DNA of 64,000 nucleotides, taken from a virus. The stretch spans positions 21,396 to 85,395 of IMG/VR virus record IMGVR_UViG_3300031963_000064; one strand, 5' to 3'. The notes under the pieces were generated by a model, which searched no databases, was not told the origin of the DNA, and saw only the letters and a list, made by a program, of their open reading frames with translations. Made by a program: the position numbers and the translations under genes. This document shows positions 1-6,685 of this stretch, one piece after another. Position 1 is the first letter of the stretch. Every line of letters starts with the position of its first letter.

Positions 1-83
1 GTTGAATCAAGATCATTTGGATTGACGTAAAGAATACGACCTTCTGTATTCTTGATAAAATTGTCAAGTTTATTCAGACCCAT
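1..83 (-). CDS. Virion structural protein, N-terminal fragment (cut by window edge)
   Basis: Only the first 27 codons are in the window: ATG at 83, reading leftwards off the edge. The visible N-terminus reads MGLNKLDNFIKNTEGRILYV and continues with NPNDLDST. From memory this matches the start of a very large virion structural protein common in cyanomyoviruses, in which a similar NTEGRILYV-DLDST opening precedes a stretch about groups of positional values. That family assignment is recall, not alignment. A CTAAATA late-promoter element at 113-119 lies 29 nt upstream of the start, in keeping with late expression of a structural gene. Confidence 0.6.
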   Translation of the reverse strand, partial: MGLNKLDNFIKNTEGRILYVNPNDLDS

Positions 84-112
84 TTTTATTGATTTTAACT
101 CTTATTATCTTC

Positions 113-119
113 TATTTAG
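113..119 (-). promoter_or_regulatory. Late promoter element CTAAATA
   Basis: On the minus strand CTAAATA lies 29 nt before the ATG at 83. The same heptamer recurs 29-33 nt before several other starts (11965, 12006, 22938, 48398), so it is probably a variant of the T4-type late -10 box (TATAAATA). It overlaps the stop region of the preceding gene. Confidence 0.45.
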
Positions 120-421
120 TTAGTCAAATCTTCCTCATCATACTCATATTCTATCTCTTCTGGCATATCTTCAGGATTTTCTAACTCAACTGGAAAGAGA
201 CAGGGGTGTGCCTCCTCATCAATCAAGTAGAAAGAACTTCTATATAAATCGTCTGGTTCAAATGTGCGATTCTTATCTGCTTCTCTGCACAAATCTTGAT
301 CGTATAAGTGTCCCTCTGGCAACTCATCGAAGGTAAATGGAACAGAGTTGATAAAATACATCTTCACAATCATACTGCCGTCATTGTACCAGCAGTATGC
401 AGAATCTATACGATAAGACAT
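116..421 (-). CDS. Acidic hypothetical protein (101 aa)
   Basis: I chose the start at MSYRIDSAYCW (ATG ending at 421). The reading frame stays open for 20 more codons upstream, but those run into the tRNA-Leu 3' exon and cannot be coding. The protein has no recognised domain. Its C-terminus is strongly acidic (runs of E and D in the last 20 residues, ending EEDLTN). It resembles the small uncharacterised proteins scattered through cyanophage genomes. A late-type AATAAATA box at 442-449 lies 20 nt upstream. The tRNA cluster is immediately upstream, so read-through from the tRNA promoter is also possible. Confidence 0.65.
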   Translation of the reverse strand: MSYRIDSAYCWYNDGSMIVKMYFINSVPFTFDELPEGHLYDQDLCREADKNRTFEPDDLYRSSFYLIDEEAHPCLFPVELENPEDMPEEIEYEYDEEDLTN

Positions 422-441
422 AGGGGTTTTCCCATATCTTA

Positions 442-449
442 TATTTATT
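442..449 (-). promoter_or_regulatory. Late promoter element AATAAATA
   Basis: AATAAATA on the minus strand matches the cyanophage late consensus NATAAATA. It lies 20 nt before the start at 421 and just beyond the 3' end of tRNA-Leu. Confidence 0.45.
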
Positions 450-454
450 TTTAG

Positions 455-736
455 TAGGAGCGGCGAGACTTGAACTCGCATAGCCGAAGCCGACGGATTT
501 TCTTACCACTACGACTTTCGCCGCCTCATAGAGTTTGTGGTCTGGACTATACCTTCACCATATCTTGTGATTTAGGTGCTCCCCGTCTAGTCTCTACACC
601 TTCATCTTTCGATGCTTGGCTCGGTATTGCCATTTTACAGGTTTCACCGAATTTGAGGAGTTACACTCATGAGGTTTCCCAAATGAGGCTCAATTTTACA
701 TAAGTCCGTTGTGTCTACCAATTCCACCACGCTCCC
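455..736 (-). tRNA. tRNA-Leu(UAA), split by a group I intron
   Basis: The 5' exon runs 736 to 702 and the 3' exon 501 to 455. Joined, they fold as a class II tRNA. The acceptor is GGGAGCG with CGCTCCT (first pair G-U), the anticodon stem is ACGGA/TCCGT around the loop CTTAAAA (anticodon TAA), there is a long variable arm, and the T arm is GCGAG-TTCAAGT-CTCGC. The discriminator is A and no CCA is encoded. The exon junction falls between anticodon positions 34 and 35, exactly where cyanobacterial and plastid tRNA-Leu(UAA) genes carry their group I intron. The gene has its own near-consensus promoter at 750-778. It would supply UUA decoding, a frequent codon in an AT-rich phage. Confidence 0.9.
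502..701 (-). ncRNA. Group I intron (IC3-like) inside tRNA-Leu
   Basis: This 200-nt insert has the hallmarks of the cyanobacterial tRNA-Leu intron. The 5' splice site is preceded by U, and exon CUU can pair with intron GAG (U-G wobble at the cut) in the conserved TTGAGCC. There is a P/Q-type core (GGTGAAACCT, then ATACCGAGCCAAGC). The R region at 575-599 contains AGAGACTAGACGGGGAGC. The S region at 539-563 contains TATAGTCC, which pairs with AGACT to form P7. The last intron base is G, directly before AAAATCC of the 3' exon. It carries no open reading frame, so it should be a self-splicing, endonuclease-free intron. The well-studied Anabaena intron is about 249 nt, so this one is somewhat shorter. 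Confidence 0.9.
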
Positions 737-749
737 GTGATGTGAGACC

Positions 750-778
750 ATTATAACTCAAAGAGTTGTAGTGGTCAA
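750..778 (-). promoter_or_regulatory. Sigma70-type promoter of tRNA-Leu
   Basis: Minus strand: -35 TTGACC at 773-778, a spacer of exactly 17 nt, and -10 TATAAT at 750-755. Transcription would begin around 743, a few bases before the tRNA 5' end at 736. It sits between tRNA-Leu and the CAU tRNA, so the intron-bearing gene can be expressed independently of the other two. Confidence 0.7.
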
Positions 779-779
779 G

Positions 780-853
780 TGCAGGTTGTGGGGATCGAAC
801 CCACCTTAGCCGAATTATGAGTTCGGTGCTTTCAACCAGAGAGCTAAACCTGC
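780..853 (-). tRNA. tRNA with CAU anticodon (elongator Met type)
   Basis: The acceptor GCAGGTT pairs with AACCTGC. The anticodon stem CCGAA/TTCGG closes the loop CTCATAA (anticodon CAT). The T arm is GTGGG-TTCGATC-CCCAC and the discriminator is A; CCA is not encoded. The CTCATAAT loop and its flanks look like elongator tRNA-Met. A tRNA-Ile2 whose C34 becomes lysidine would show the same anticodon in DNA, so the amino acid is not settled by inspection. Confidence 0.85.
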
Positions 854-857
854 ACGA

Positions 858-929
858 TGGGAACAGCGGGAGTTGAACCCGCGCTAAGCACTTATAAGGT
901 GCCCGCTCTAACCATTAAGCTATGCTCCC
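858..929 (-). tRNA. tRNA-Ile(UAU)
   Basis: The acceptor GGGAGCA pairs with TGTTCCC (one G-U). The anticodon stem GGCAC/GTGCT encloses CTTATAA, giving anticodon TAT. The T arm is GCGGG-TTCAACT-CCCGC and the discriminator is A; CCA is not encoded. It would read AUA directly. Most bacteria read AUA with a CAU tRNA modified to lysidine, so an unmodified UAU isoleucine tRNA is unusual and would make AUA decoding independent of host TilS capacity. Confidence 0.85.
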
Positions 930-931
930 AT

Positions 932-954
932 AAAAAACTCAGAGTATCACTGAG
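932..954 (-). terminator. Hairpin terminator upstream of the tRNA cluster
   Basis: On the minus strand CTCAG, a 7-nt loop and CTGAG are followed by TTTTTT, just before tRNA-Ile. The stem overlaps the stop codon of the antitoxin-like gene (947). It is a weak 5-bp stem, so termination is probably partial. Confidence 0.5.
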
Positions 955-1120
955 CTTCGTTGTTTAATTCAGTGTGTATTCGTATCAGATCGTCGTCTGC
1001 GGGCATCATTACTGCTGCCTTTCCATTCTCATCCACAATACCTAAAGTTTCTCCATTTTCAACTCGTCCCATCAGTTCATCAAACCTCTCTTGAAACTCT
1101 TCCACTGTGAAAATTTCCAT
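947..1120 (-). CDS. Phd/YefM-like antitoxin-type small protein (57 aa)
   Basis: Translation from the ATG at 1120 begins MEIFTVEEFQERFDELMGRV and continues with ENGETLGIVDENGKAAVMMP, ending TELNNEAQ. The opening beta strand with EEF, a helix containing the DEL-x3-VENGE pattern, and a strand ending in a V-x-MP motif are the N-terminal DNA-binding fold of Phd/YefM antitoxins. No toxin gene follows: the next elements downstream are tRNAs. It may therefore act as a stand-alone repressor or as a neutraliser of a host toxin; this is inference. Overlapping TATAAT and TATAAATA boxes at 1127-1139 lie just upstream. Confidence 0.7.
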   Translation of the reverse strand: MEIFTVEEFQERFDELMGRVENGETLGIVDENGKAAVMMPADDDLIRIHTELNNEAQ

Positions 1121-1126
1121 TTCCGA

Positions 1127-1139
1127 TATTTATATTATA
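1127..1139 (-). promoter_or_regulatory. Overlapping early and late -10 boxes
   Basis: TATAAT (1134-1139) overlaps TATAAATA (1127-1134), the T4 late consensus. A weak -35 (TTGCAG) lies 17 nt upstream of TATAAT. The late box is only 6 nt from the ATG at 1120, so if used it would give a very short leader or serve the downstream tRNA region. Confidence 0.4.
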
Positions 1140-1142
1140 GCA

Positions 1143-1343
1143 TCACTCGCCATAAACTGCAAGGTCTGCGTATTCAATTTGATCGGGTTCAAGATTAGCA
1201 GTGACAACTTCAAGGACGTTCATAAACTCTTGAACAGTATCACATTCTACCAGACGCTCGTTGCCTTGATCACTCAGGAGCAAGAAGGTACGACTGCATA
1301 CATCAATTACAATGCCCTGTACGGTCTCTTGTGCAGTGCTCAT
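1143..1343 (-). CDS. Conserved small cyanophage protein (66 aa)
   Basis: Starts MSTAQETVQGIVIDVCSRTF at 1343. It is predicted as a compact alternating beta/helix fold with central LLLSDQGNERLVECDT and C-terminal EPDQIEYADLAVYGE. I recall very similar short proteins in many T4-like cyanophages, but no function is known to me. It is the first gene after the strong promoter at 1369-1397, which marks it as an early gene. It lies 22 nt upstream of the antitoxin-like gene, so the two are probably co-transcribed. Confidence 0.75.
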   Translation of the reverse strand: MSTAQETVQGIVIDVCSRTFLLLSDQGNERLVECDTVQEFMNVLEVVTANLEPDQIEYADLAVYGE

Positions 1344-1368
1344 GGGGTGTTCCGTTGATTACCCCCAT

Positions 1369-1397
1369 ATTATAGGGGGTCTTGGTGCTGGTGTCAA
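1369..1397 (-). promoter_or_regulatory. Consensus sigma70 early promoter
   Basis: Minus strand: -35 TTGACA at 1392-1397, a 17-nt spacer, and -10 TATAAT at 1369-1374. Both hexamers match consensus perfectly. The -10 lies in the loop of a small ACCCCC/GGGGGT inverted repeat (1361-1380). It drives the 66-aa gene, the antitoxin-like gene and possibly the tRNA cluster, and separates this early unit from the tail genes upstream. Confidence 0.8.
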
Positions 1398-1404
1398 GAG
1401 GTCT

Positions 1405-2082
1405 TTAAGAGTAATTTTTAATTACACCAATGGACCCAACGATTCTTGTGTTTTCTTCTTGAAGATCTTTAATTGTAAAATTCTGCCCATATCTCTCAAA
1501 CTCATATTCTCTTCTTTCAGTTTTAATTTGATTTGAGCTAGTAATTAAACTTGTTAGTTCACTTCTTAAAGATACAATTTGCGATTGCTTTGATGTTATA
1601 GATGATGCGTGTGAGACGCAAACTGAAGATGTACAAGGTATTCTGTAACAAGAAGACAAGTTACCATATAAACTTCCGATTCCAGACTGTGTAGAATCAT
1701 TTTGTGTGTAAACTAACCACGTACCTATACCTACATTTGATGTGACCAAAAATGTGCTAGTACTATCAAAAGGATCTTCACCGTTATAAGTTGGTGAGGA
1801 CATATTTTCACTATAAACTCTTACAACATCAGGAAAAACAGTTGAAACGCCAACAGTTGTTCCACACCCAACAGCATATGCATTTTGTGAAAGAGATACT
1901 ATTTCCGTTTGAAGAACAACTATTGATGCTGCAATAGAAACTATCTTTTTATCAATGTTTGTACAAGGGGGTGAAAATGATTCGATGCTTTCTTGCGATT
2001 CTCCTTTACTCTCATTGAGGAAAGAGATTGCATCCGTATTTGCAGATAATTTTTCACTTAATATTTCACTTAGAAATTTCAT
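1405..2082 (-). CDS. Hypothetical tail-associated protein (225 aa)
   Basis: No family is recognised. The N-terminus (residues 1-65) and C-terminus (165-210) look like coiled coils. The middle (70-160) is a Ser/Thr/Gly-rich beta region with four cysteines clustered in SSCYRIPCTSSVC. The start overlaps the end of the S74-domain gene by 17 nt, which ties it to the hub/needle operon. It is the last gene of that operon before the early promoter at 1369. The coiled-coil/beta/coiled-coil layout suggests a trimeric virion component, but this is inference. Confidence 0.65.
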   Translation of the reverse strand: MKFLSEILSEKLSANTDAISFLNESKGESQESIESFSPPCTNIDKKIVSIAASIVVLQTEIVSLSQNAYAVGCGTTVGVSTVFPDVVRVYSENMSSPTYNGEDPFDSTSTFLVTSNVGIGTWLVYTQNDSTQSGIGSLYGNLSSCYRIPCTSSVCVSHASSITSKQSQIVSLRSELTSLITSSNQIKTERREYEFERYGQNFTIKDLQEENTRIVGSIGVIKNYS

Positions 2083-2740
2083 TTATTTTCTCCTTCAGTT
2101 CTTCAATTTGTTTTTGTTGTTCTTTAATTGCTTCAATTAAAAGACCGACAATGTTTCCATATTGGACACCTTTGTATCCATCAGGATTTTCTCCAACAAC
2201 TTCTGGTATGATTTGTTCAACTTCTTGTGCAATAACTCCAATTTGTGGTTGTTTAGTTTCTTTAAAGTCAAAAGATACTCCACGAAGAGCAGAAACTTTA
2301 TCTAGTGCATTTTCAATTGTATGAACATTTTCTTTGAGTCGTATGTCGGAAGTTGGGAGTTTCTTACCTAATGCAAGTTCTGCTTCTAGATCCTTACCAT
2401 TAATTCTAACCTTTCCAAAAAAATTAGTTCTACCAATAACGGTTAATCTTCCAGATATGTAACTTAGTCCAAATAGATAAACTCCAGAAAAATTCAGAAT
2501 TTTTCCCCTAGTTCCTATAATATTTGGAGGTGCTTTTAAATTAAATGGATTTTTAAGCATCCATAAATTTCCACAAACAGCTTGCTCACCAAGAATTAAA
2601 GAATTACTTTGTCCTATTAACTGCCCAGTGACTTTTACATTTTGATTAAAAGTGCTATTATCGTGATAAAATTTTTCTTTACCTTTTTCAGGAAGAGTTG
2701 GAAATCCAATTAAACTGAATAAAGTATTTACTACTGACAT
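2066..2740 (-). CDS. Peptidase S74 (intramolecular chaperone) domain virion protein
   Basis: The C-terminal part (about residue 131 to 224) is a classic S74 endosialidase-type chaperone: SDIRLKENV, then FDFKETKQPQIGVIAQEVEQ and a final coiled coil. In this family the Ser of SDxxLK (S131) is the self-cleavage residue, acting with a lysine of the same motif. The domain drives trimerisation of the preceding beta-structure and is then released. The preceding 130 residues are a short beta region. The gene abuts (1-nt overlap) the needle-like protein at 2740-3306, so it may fold a small spike or fibre attached to the hub. Confidence 0.85.
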   Translation of the reverse strand: MSVVNTLFSLIGFPTLPEKGKEKFYHDNSTFNQNVKVTGQLIGQSNSLILGEQAVCGNLWMLKNPFNLKAPPNIIGTRGKILNFSGVYLFGLSYISGRLTVIGRTNFFGKVRINGKDLEAELALGKKLPTSDIRLKENVHTIENALDKVSALRGVSFDFKETKQPQIGVIAQEVEQIIPEVVGENPDGYKGVQYGNIVGLLIEAIKEQQKQIEELKEKINEISK

Positions 2741-3306
2741 TAACCTACTCCTACAATTGCTTTAATTGCGCCAATTACATTTAATCCACCAACAAACACA
2801 TCAGTAATATATTCATTTCCTACAGGTGAGAGTGAGAATGCTCTCTTTCCAAAAGAGTCAAGAATAGCATTACCAGTCAGTGCTACTTGATCTATTTTGT
2901 TTGCTTTCATAATAATGCGACCAGATCCTGATATTGCATTAATATTTCTACCCGCTTTTAAATCTAAATCTTCTACTGCCTCAATCATAATAGTTTTTCC
3001 TTTGATCTTCACTGTACCATTACTCATTGCAGTGATACAAATATCTCCACCCATTCCAGTGAGACAAATATCAACATTTCCCTCAGATCCTGTATTTCCA
3101 GCGACGATTTCAATTCCTTTATCATTTAAAATCTTATAAGACCCTGTTTCAGTAAAAGTCTGCAAATGAACATCATTATCATTTGTATAAGCATACATGT
3201 GATAAACAGATGTTCCATCCATTCCCATTAAGGGATCATTTGTAGTAATTCTAAATTTTGGTCCTACACTAATATAATCTCTTGCTTCGTAATTTCTATG
3301 AGTCAT
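2740..3306 (-). CDS. Beta-helix needle-like protein, gp5 C-terminal type
   Basis: This 188-aa protein is rich in short repeating strands such as VDICLTGMGGDICIT and MSNGTVKIKGKTIMIEA, with Gly/Asn turns. The pattern fits an intertwined triple-stranded beta-helix like the T4 gp5 C-terminal needle. In T4 the needle is part of gp5. Here the gp5-like hub lies immediately upstream (one base between the genes) as a separate protein, so hub and spike may be split between two genes. The short central valine/isoleucine-rich repeats support a spike; receptor or membrane-piercing function is inferred. Confidence 0.6.
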   Translation of the reverse strand: MTHRNYEARDYISVGPKFRITTNDPLMGMDGTSVYHMYAYTNDNDVHLQTFTETGSYKILNDKGIEIVAGNTGSEGNVDICLTGMGGDICITAMSNGTVKIKGKTIMIEAVEDLDLKAGRNINAISGSGRIIMKANKIDQVALTGNAILDSFGKRAFSLSPVGNEYITDVFVGGLNVIGAIKAIVGVG

Positions 3307-3307
3307 T

Positions 3308-5338
3308 TTATGTTGGACAATCTATTGATGTTTGAATACCTACTTTATCTCTAATTGTTTGTTGAGATATTGTACCAAGAATTGGTTTCAAGATAGCACC
3401 AAATCCAGTGTCTGAGTTAACTGTAATTACAGGAATATCAGAAACCTCCAAAATATTTAGAGGTGTTGCCGAAAGTATTCTACCATTATCAACTGTTAAA
3501 CTATAAGTATTTCCAAGATTATCGGTTGCAGTATCATTGTTAGAGTATTCTAATCCAGCAGTTTGTACTATAACATCAGTAACACCATAAGCATCTTGAT
3601 TTTGCACTAATGGATATCCTTCACCAGAAGATAGCATATAAATTGCAGTTACTTCTCCAGCATCATTGATTACTGCTCTACCTTTTGCACCATATCCTAA
3701 TCCACAACTATCACTAAATTCAACAAAGGGTGGAAACCGATATCCAGAACCAGGATTTGTAACTACAGATCCAATAATACTTGCAGTCTGTGTTACATTA
3801 TTGATTGCATTTATGAGTGGATTTCTAGCACCAAGAATGGCAATTGCTGTTGCTCCAGATCCTCCTCCACCAAAAATGTTAATTGTAGGAGAACCACAAG
3901 TCGCTGGGAATGTTGGAATACACTCACCCAATCCGTTGACAGCATCCTGTAAGATATCGTTTGAGAATACATCTGCAATTCCTGCAACACCTTCAACTGC
4001 AGAAGTTACATCTCCAACAACACTACCAATAGTGTTTGCAATATCAAAAATACTATTAAATGATTCTAGAGGATCTATACTACTCTTTGGACCAACTCCA
4101 ACTACCCATTCTTTAGTTCCATCACACTTATTATTGCTTTGATTACAGTCAAAGAGACCACCAGATCCACTAAATAAATCTTTTGCACTTTTAATAAAAT
4201 CAACAACACTAAAAACACCACCCAATAAAGCAGAAATACCATCTAAAGCAGAAGATAATCCATCAGCAATCGCATCGGTAATTGTATTAATAAGAGATCC
4301 GATGAATTGCTCTGCTATACAAGTTACAAATCTTTCAACATTTTCGAGAAGTGATTCAAGTAACTGAATAATCAAATCTTTAAGACCCTCAACAATTGCA
4401 TTTGCGACACAAGAAAGTGCTTCTTCTAGAACTTTAATCGGAATTACAAAAACTTCATTAGACTTATATCCTGCAGTATGTGCTGCTGCTGGACTACCAG
4501 TTGCAGCAAGAACTGACCCATAAACACTAATATACAGTGCTTGTAATGCTTTTGGAATAATTCCTGGATTTTTCTCATCACCAACTAGATACTCATAAAT
4601 TATATTAAAAATTTCACCAACTAACCAGTTGACTGCACCTTTAATTACCTCAGCAGTATTTTGAATTGCCTGTTTAAAATCAGAAATTTTTCCTTGGGCA
4701 TCTTGTATATCTTTAAGTAAATTATCAACTTCGGATTTTACTGTTTTAATTGTTGTATCTTCACAAGTATCGGCAAATACAACTTTTTTTCCAATACCAC
4801 TATAAGCAGATATTTCTTTTAATCTTGCTGCTACTTCTGGAGGAACTGCTCTTGGACTTTTTTGAGATTGCTCTGTTGCTTCATTTGATTCATCAGATTC
4901 TATTCTACCAGTTCCTTTTGGACTTTTTACTCTAGATGTGTGTCCAGTAAAAGGAGTAAAAGGATTTTTATATTCGGCAGTTGACCAATCACTTGTATGA
5001 CCAAGTGTTCCCATAATAACTGGGATTTGTGCATTATCACCATCCATGAAAAATCCAATGACCATATCGCCAGGTCTTATTTTTGGATTTACTGCATACT
5101 TTGCTGCACCACTTCCAGTAGTAGTTGGGAACATAACCTGCGCCCATGGAAGATCATCATTTGATAATTCAGAAACGTCTAAAGGATGGTATCCTATAAT
5201 TCTAACTTTGTATCTGTATCCCCATCCACCACCATTTGCTTGCTCTTCCCACGATTCTACCGGTGCAATTTGACCTAACCACCAACGAAAACCGTCTCTA
5301 CCAATAAAATGACTTTGAAGTAATGATTGATCTAACAT
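3308..5338 (-). CDS. 5: Baseplate hub protein, gp5-like OB-fold domain
   Basis: Residues ~10-120 carry the gp5-type OB fold: FRWWLGQIAPVESWEE, YRYKVRIIGYHPLDV, LPWAQVMFPTTTGSG, RPGDMVIGFFMDGD and PVIMGTLGHT are the familiar strand motifs. The lysozyme domain of T4 gp5 is absent. Instead there is a long helical, partly hydrophobic middle (~190-400) and a C-terminal part with a Gly-rich patch (IFGGGGSGATA) and the PGSGYRFPPFVEF motif seen in many cyanophage virion proteins. Length is 676 aa against 575 in T4. Peptidoglycan cleavage is probably supplied by the protein at 6685-8613. The gene is packed within 1 nt of both neighbours. Confidence 0.88.
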   Translation of the reverse strand: MLDQSLLQSHFIGRDGFRWWLGQIAPVESWEEQANGGGWGYRYKVRIIGYHPLDVSELSNDDLPWAQVMFPTTTGSGAAKYAVNPKIRPGDMVIGFFMDGDNAQIPVIMGTLGHTSDWSTAEYKNPFTPFTGHTSRVKSPKGTGRIESDESNEATEQSQKSPRAVPPEVAARLKEISAYSGIGKKVVFADTCEDTTIKTVKSEVDNLLKDIQDAQGKISDFKQAIQNTAEVIKGAVNWLVGEIFNIIYEYLVGDEKNPGIIPKALQALYISVYGSVLAATGSPAAAHTAGYKSNEVFVIPIKVLEEALSCVANAIVEGLKDLIIQLLESLLENVERFVTCIAEQFIGSLINTITDAIADGLSSALDGISALLGGVFSVVDFIKSAKDLFSGSGGLFDCNQSNNKCDGTKEWVVGVGPKSSIDPLESFNSIFDIANTIGSVVGDVTSAVEGVAGIADVFSNDILQDAVNGLGECIPTFPATCGSPTINIFGGGGSGATAIAILGARNPLINAINNVTQTASIIGSVVTNPGSGYRFPPFVEFSDSCGLGYGAKGRAVINDAGEVTAIYMLSSGEGYPLVQNQDAYGVTDVIVQTAGLEYSNNDTATDNLGNTYSLTVDNGRILSATPLNILEVSDIPVITVNSDTGFGAILKPILGTISQQTIRDKVGIQTSIDCPT

Positions 5339-6685
5339 TTACGTTTTTCTTGCCTCTACATTGACTCCAAATGTATCACGAATGAGTTTCATAGATGTAT
5401 ATGAATTCTCAACATCAAAATGATGACATAGTTCTTTAATCATATATAGACCACTTGTTTCAGGGTCAAATTCTTTTGCATTTGATTGAGTGATTTTTGG
5501 AAAGTTGCATTCAATGATATCACCAGCTTTTAGATTTGTATTTGACGGTACAACAATATTAACAACCTGAGTAAACAATGTGTTATATCTCATGAGTGAT
5601 TGTGATTGATAATCTATTGGATCTGCATTTAGATTTTTAGATACATCTTTTTCCATTGTTCCAACATCTAAAATTCCAGTGATAATTCTAGTTGGAATAT
5701 CTCCAAGAGTTTGACTTGAATTATTATCTAATCTTGGAAGATTAAATGATTTTCTTCCAAGATTACTTGTTTTTCGATCATAATTACTTTGTTTGAATAC
5801 TTCTTTACCTGGAGATGTGATTGTTCCATTTAATGGATTAAAGAAAATTCTATAATTTGCATAAGTTCCTAAACGAAGTTTTTCAAGTAAATTTTGATTT
5901 TTATCAACATAGTAATTCAAAATTTTAAAATCATTATTTACTTTTTTATCATTCTCATCATAAGATGTTTGAGATTCTGTATAAGTATAAGTTGCTTTTG
6001 GACTTTGTTTCATTAGTTCATCAAGAGATCTAAATTGAAACCCATCTTGAGTTTGATAGAAGACAAAACCAGCAGTAGCACTTCCAGAACTTTCAGGAAC
6101 TGCTTTTGATGCTAACCAAACTAAAACTGTAAATGGTTTTCTTAGATTGCCAATGAAACCATATTTGTTAGATGAAGGATTTATTGTTCCTAATTTATTT
6201 GTTTTTAATGTATCCCTTAAAATTGCCGATACAGAATCACTAATTCTTAAAGAAGTTGGAAATTTTTTAGAAACTCTTACTGTTTCATTCGTGATTGCTT
6301 CTCTTGATACTAAATGCAAAGTAAATGTTTCTCTGTTTGTTTCAGATATTACATCAGTGATGCTTGAAACATAAAAATAGTCATCTGCTTTCTTAGAAAA
6401 ATTTAATCCTGGATTTGTTGCTGAGTTGCCAGCGATATTTAAAGAAACCCTTTCTCCCCCACGAAGAGGAAGACCATTATAAATTGACTGCTTATCCCCA
6501 CTTTTACCATCTGCTGGTGTGATAACATTTCCATTATCAATGACTTTAAGTTTTGCAGTGATTGTTGGTGAAAAAATATCTTCATAATACTCAAATAAAA
6601 TAGCACCAGTTATTAGATCAATCGTTCTTGATCCGTCATTTGATTCTAAAATAAGTTCATTGTATAAGGACTTTTTAATTGACAT
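5339..6685 (-). CDS. Baseplate hub protein, probably gp27-like
   Basis: 448 aa with a regular alpha/beta tail-hub look: IDLITGAILFEYYEDIFSPT, DDYFYVSSITDVISETNRET and TFTLHLVSREAITNETVRVS in the first 140 residues, then a long domain ending GLYMIKELCHHFDVENSYTS. Position directly upstream of gp5 and downstream of the tail lysis protein fits the hub ring that gp27 forms in T4, around which gp5 trimerises. The sequence is too divergent for me to claim gp27 by motif alone; placement is the main argument. The start ATG shares one base with the stop of the preceding gene (TAATG). Confidence 0.6.
   Translation of the reverse strand: MSIKKSLYNELILESNDGSRTIDLITGAILFEYYEDIFSPTITAKLKVIDNGNVITPADGKSGDKQSIYNGLPLRGGERVSLNIAGNSATNPGLNFSKKADDYFYVSSITDVISETNRETFTLHLVSREAITNETVRVSKKFPTSLRISDSVSAILRDTLKTNKLGTINPSSNKYGFIGNLRKPFTVLVWLASKAVPESSGSATAGFVFYQTQDGFQFRSLDELMKQSPKATYTYTESQTSYDENDKKVNNDFKILNYYVDKNQNLLEKLRLGTYANYRIFFNPLNGTITSPGKEVFKQSNYDRKTSNLGRKSFNLPRLDNNSSQTLGDIPTRIITGILDVGTMEKDVSKNLNADPIDYQSQSLMRYNTLFTQVVNIVVPSNTNLKAGDIIECNFPKITQSNAKEFDPETSGLYMIKELCHHFDVENSYTSMKLIRDTFGVNVEARKT

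Noticed and set aside
470-703. Plus-strand reading frame of 77 codons over the tRNA-Leu region
   Set aside because: It lies on the opposite strand of the tRNA-Leu exons and intron, which explain the sequence fully.
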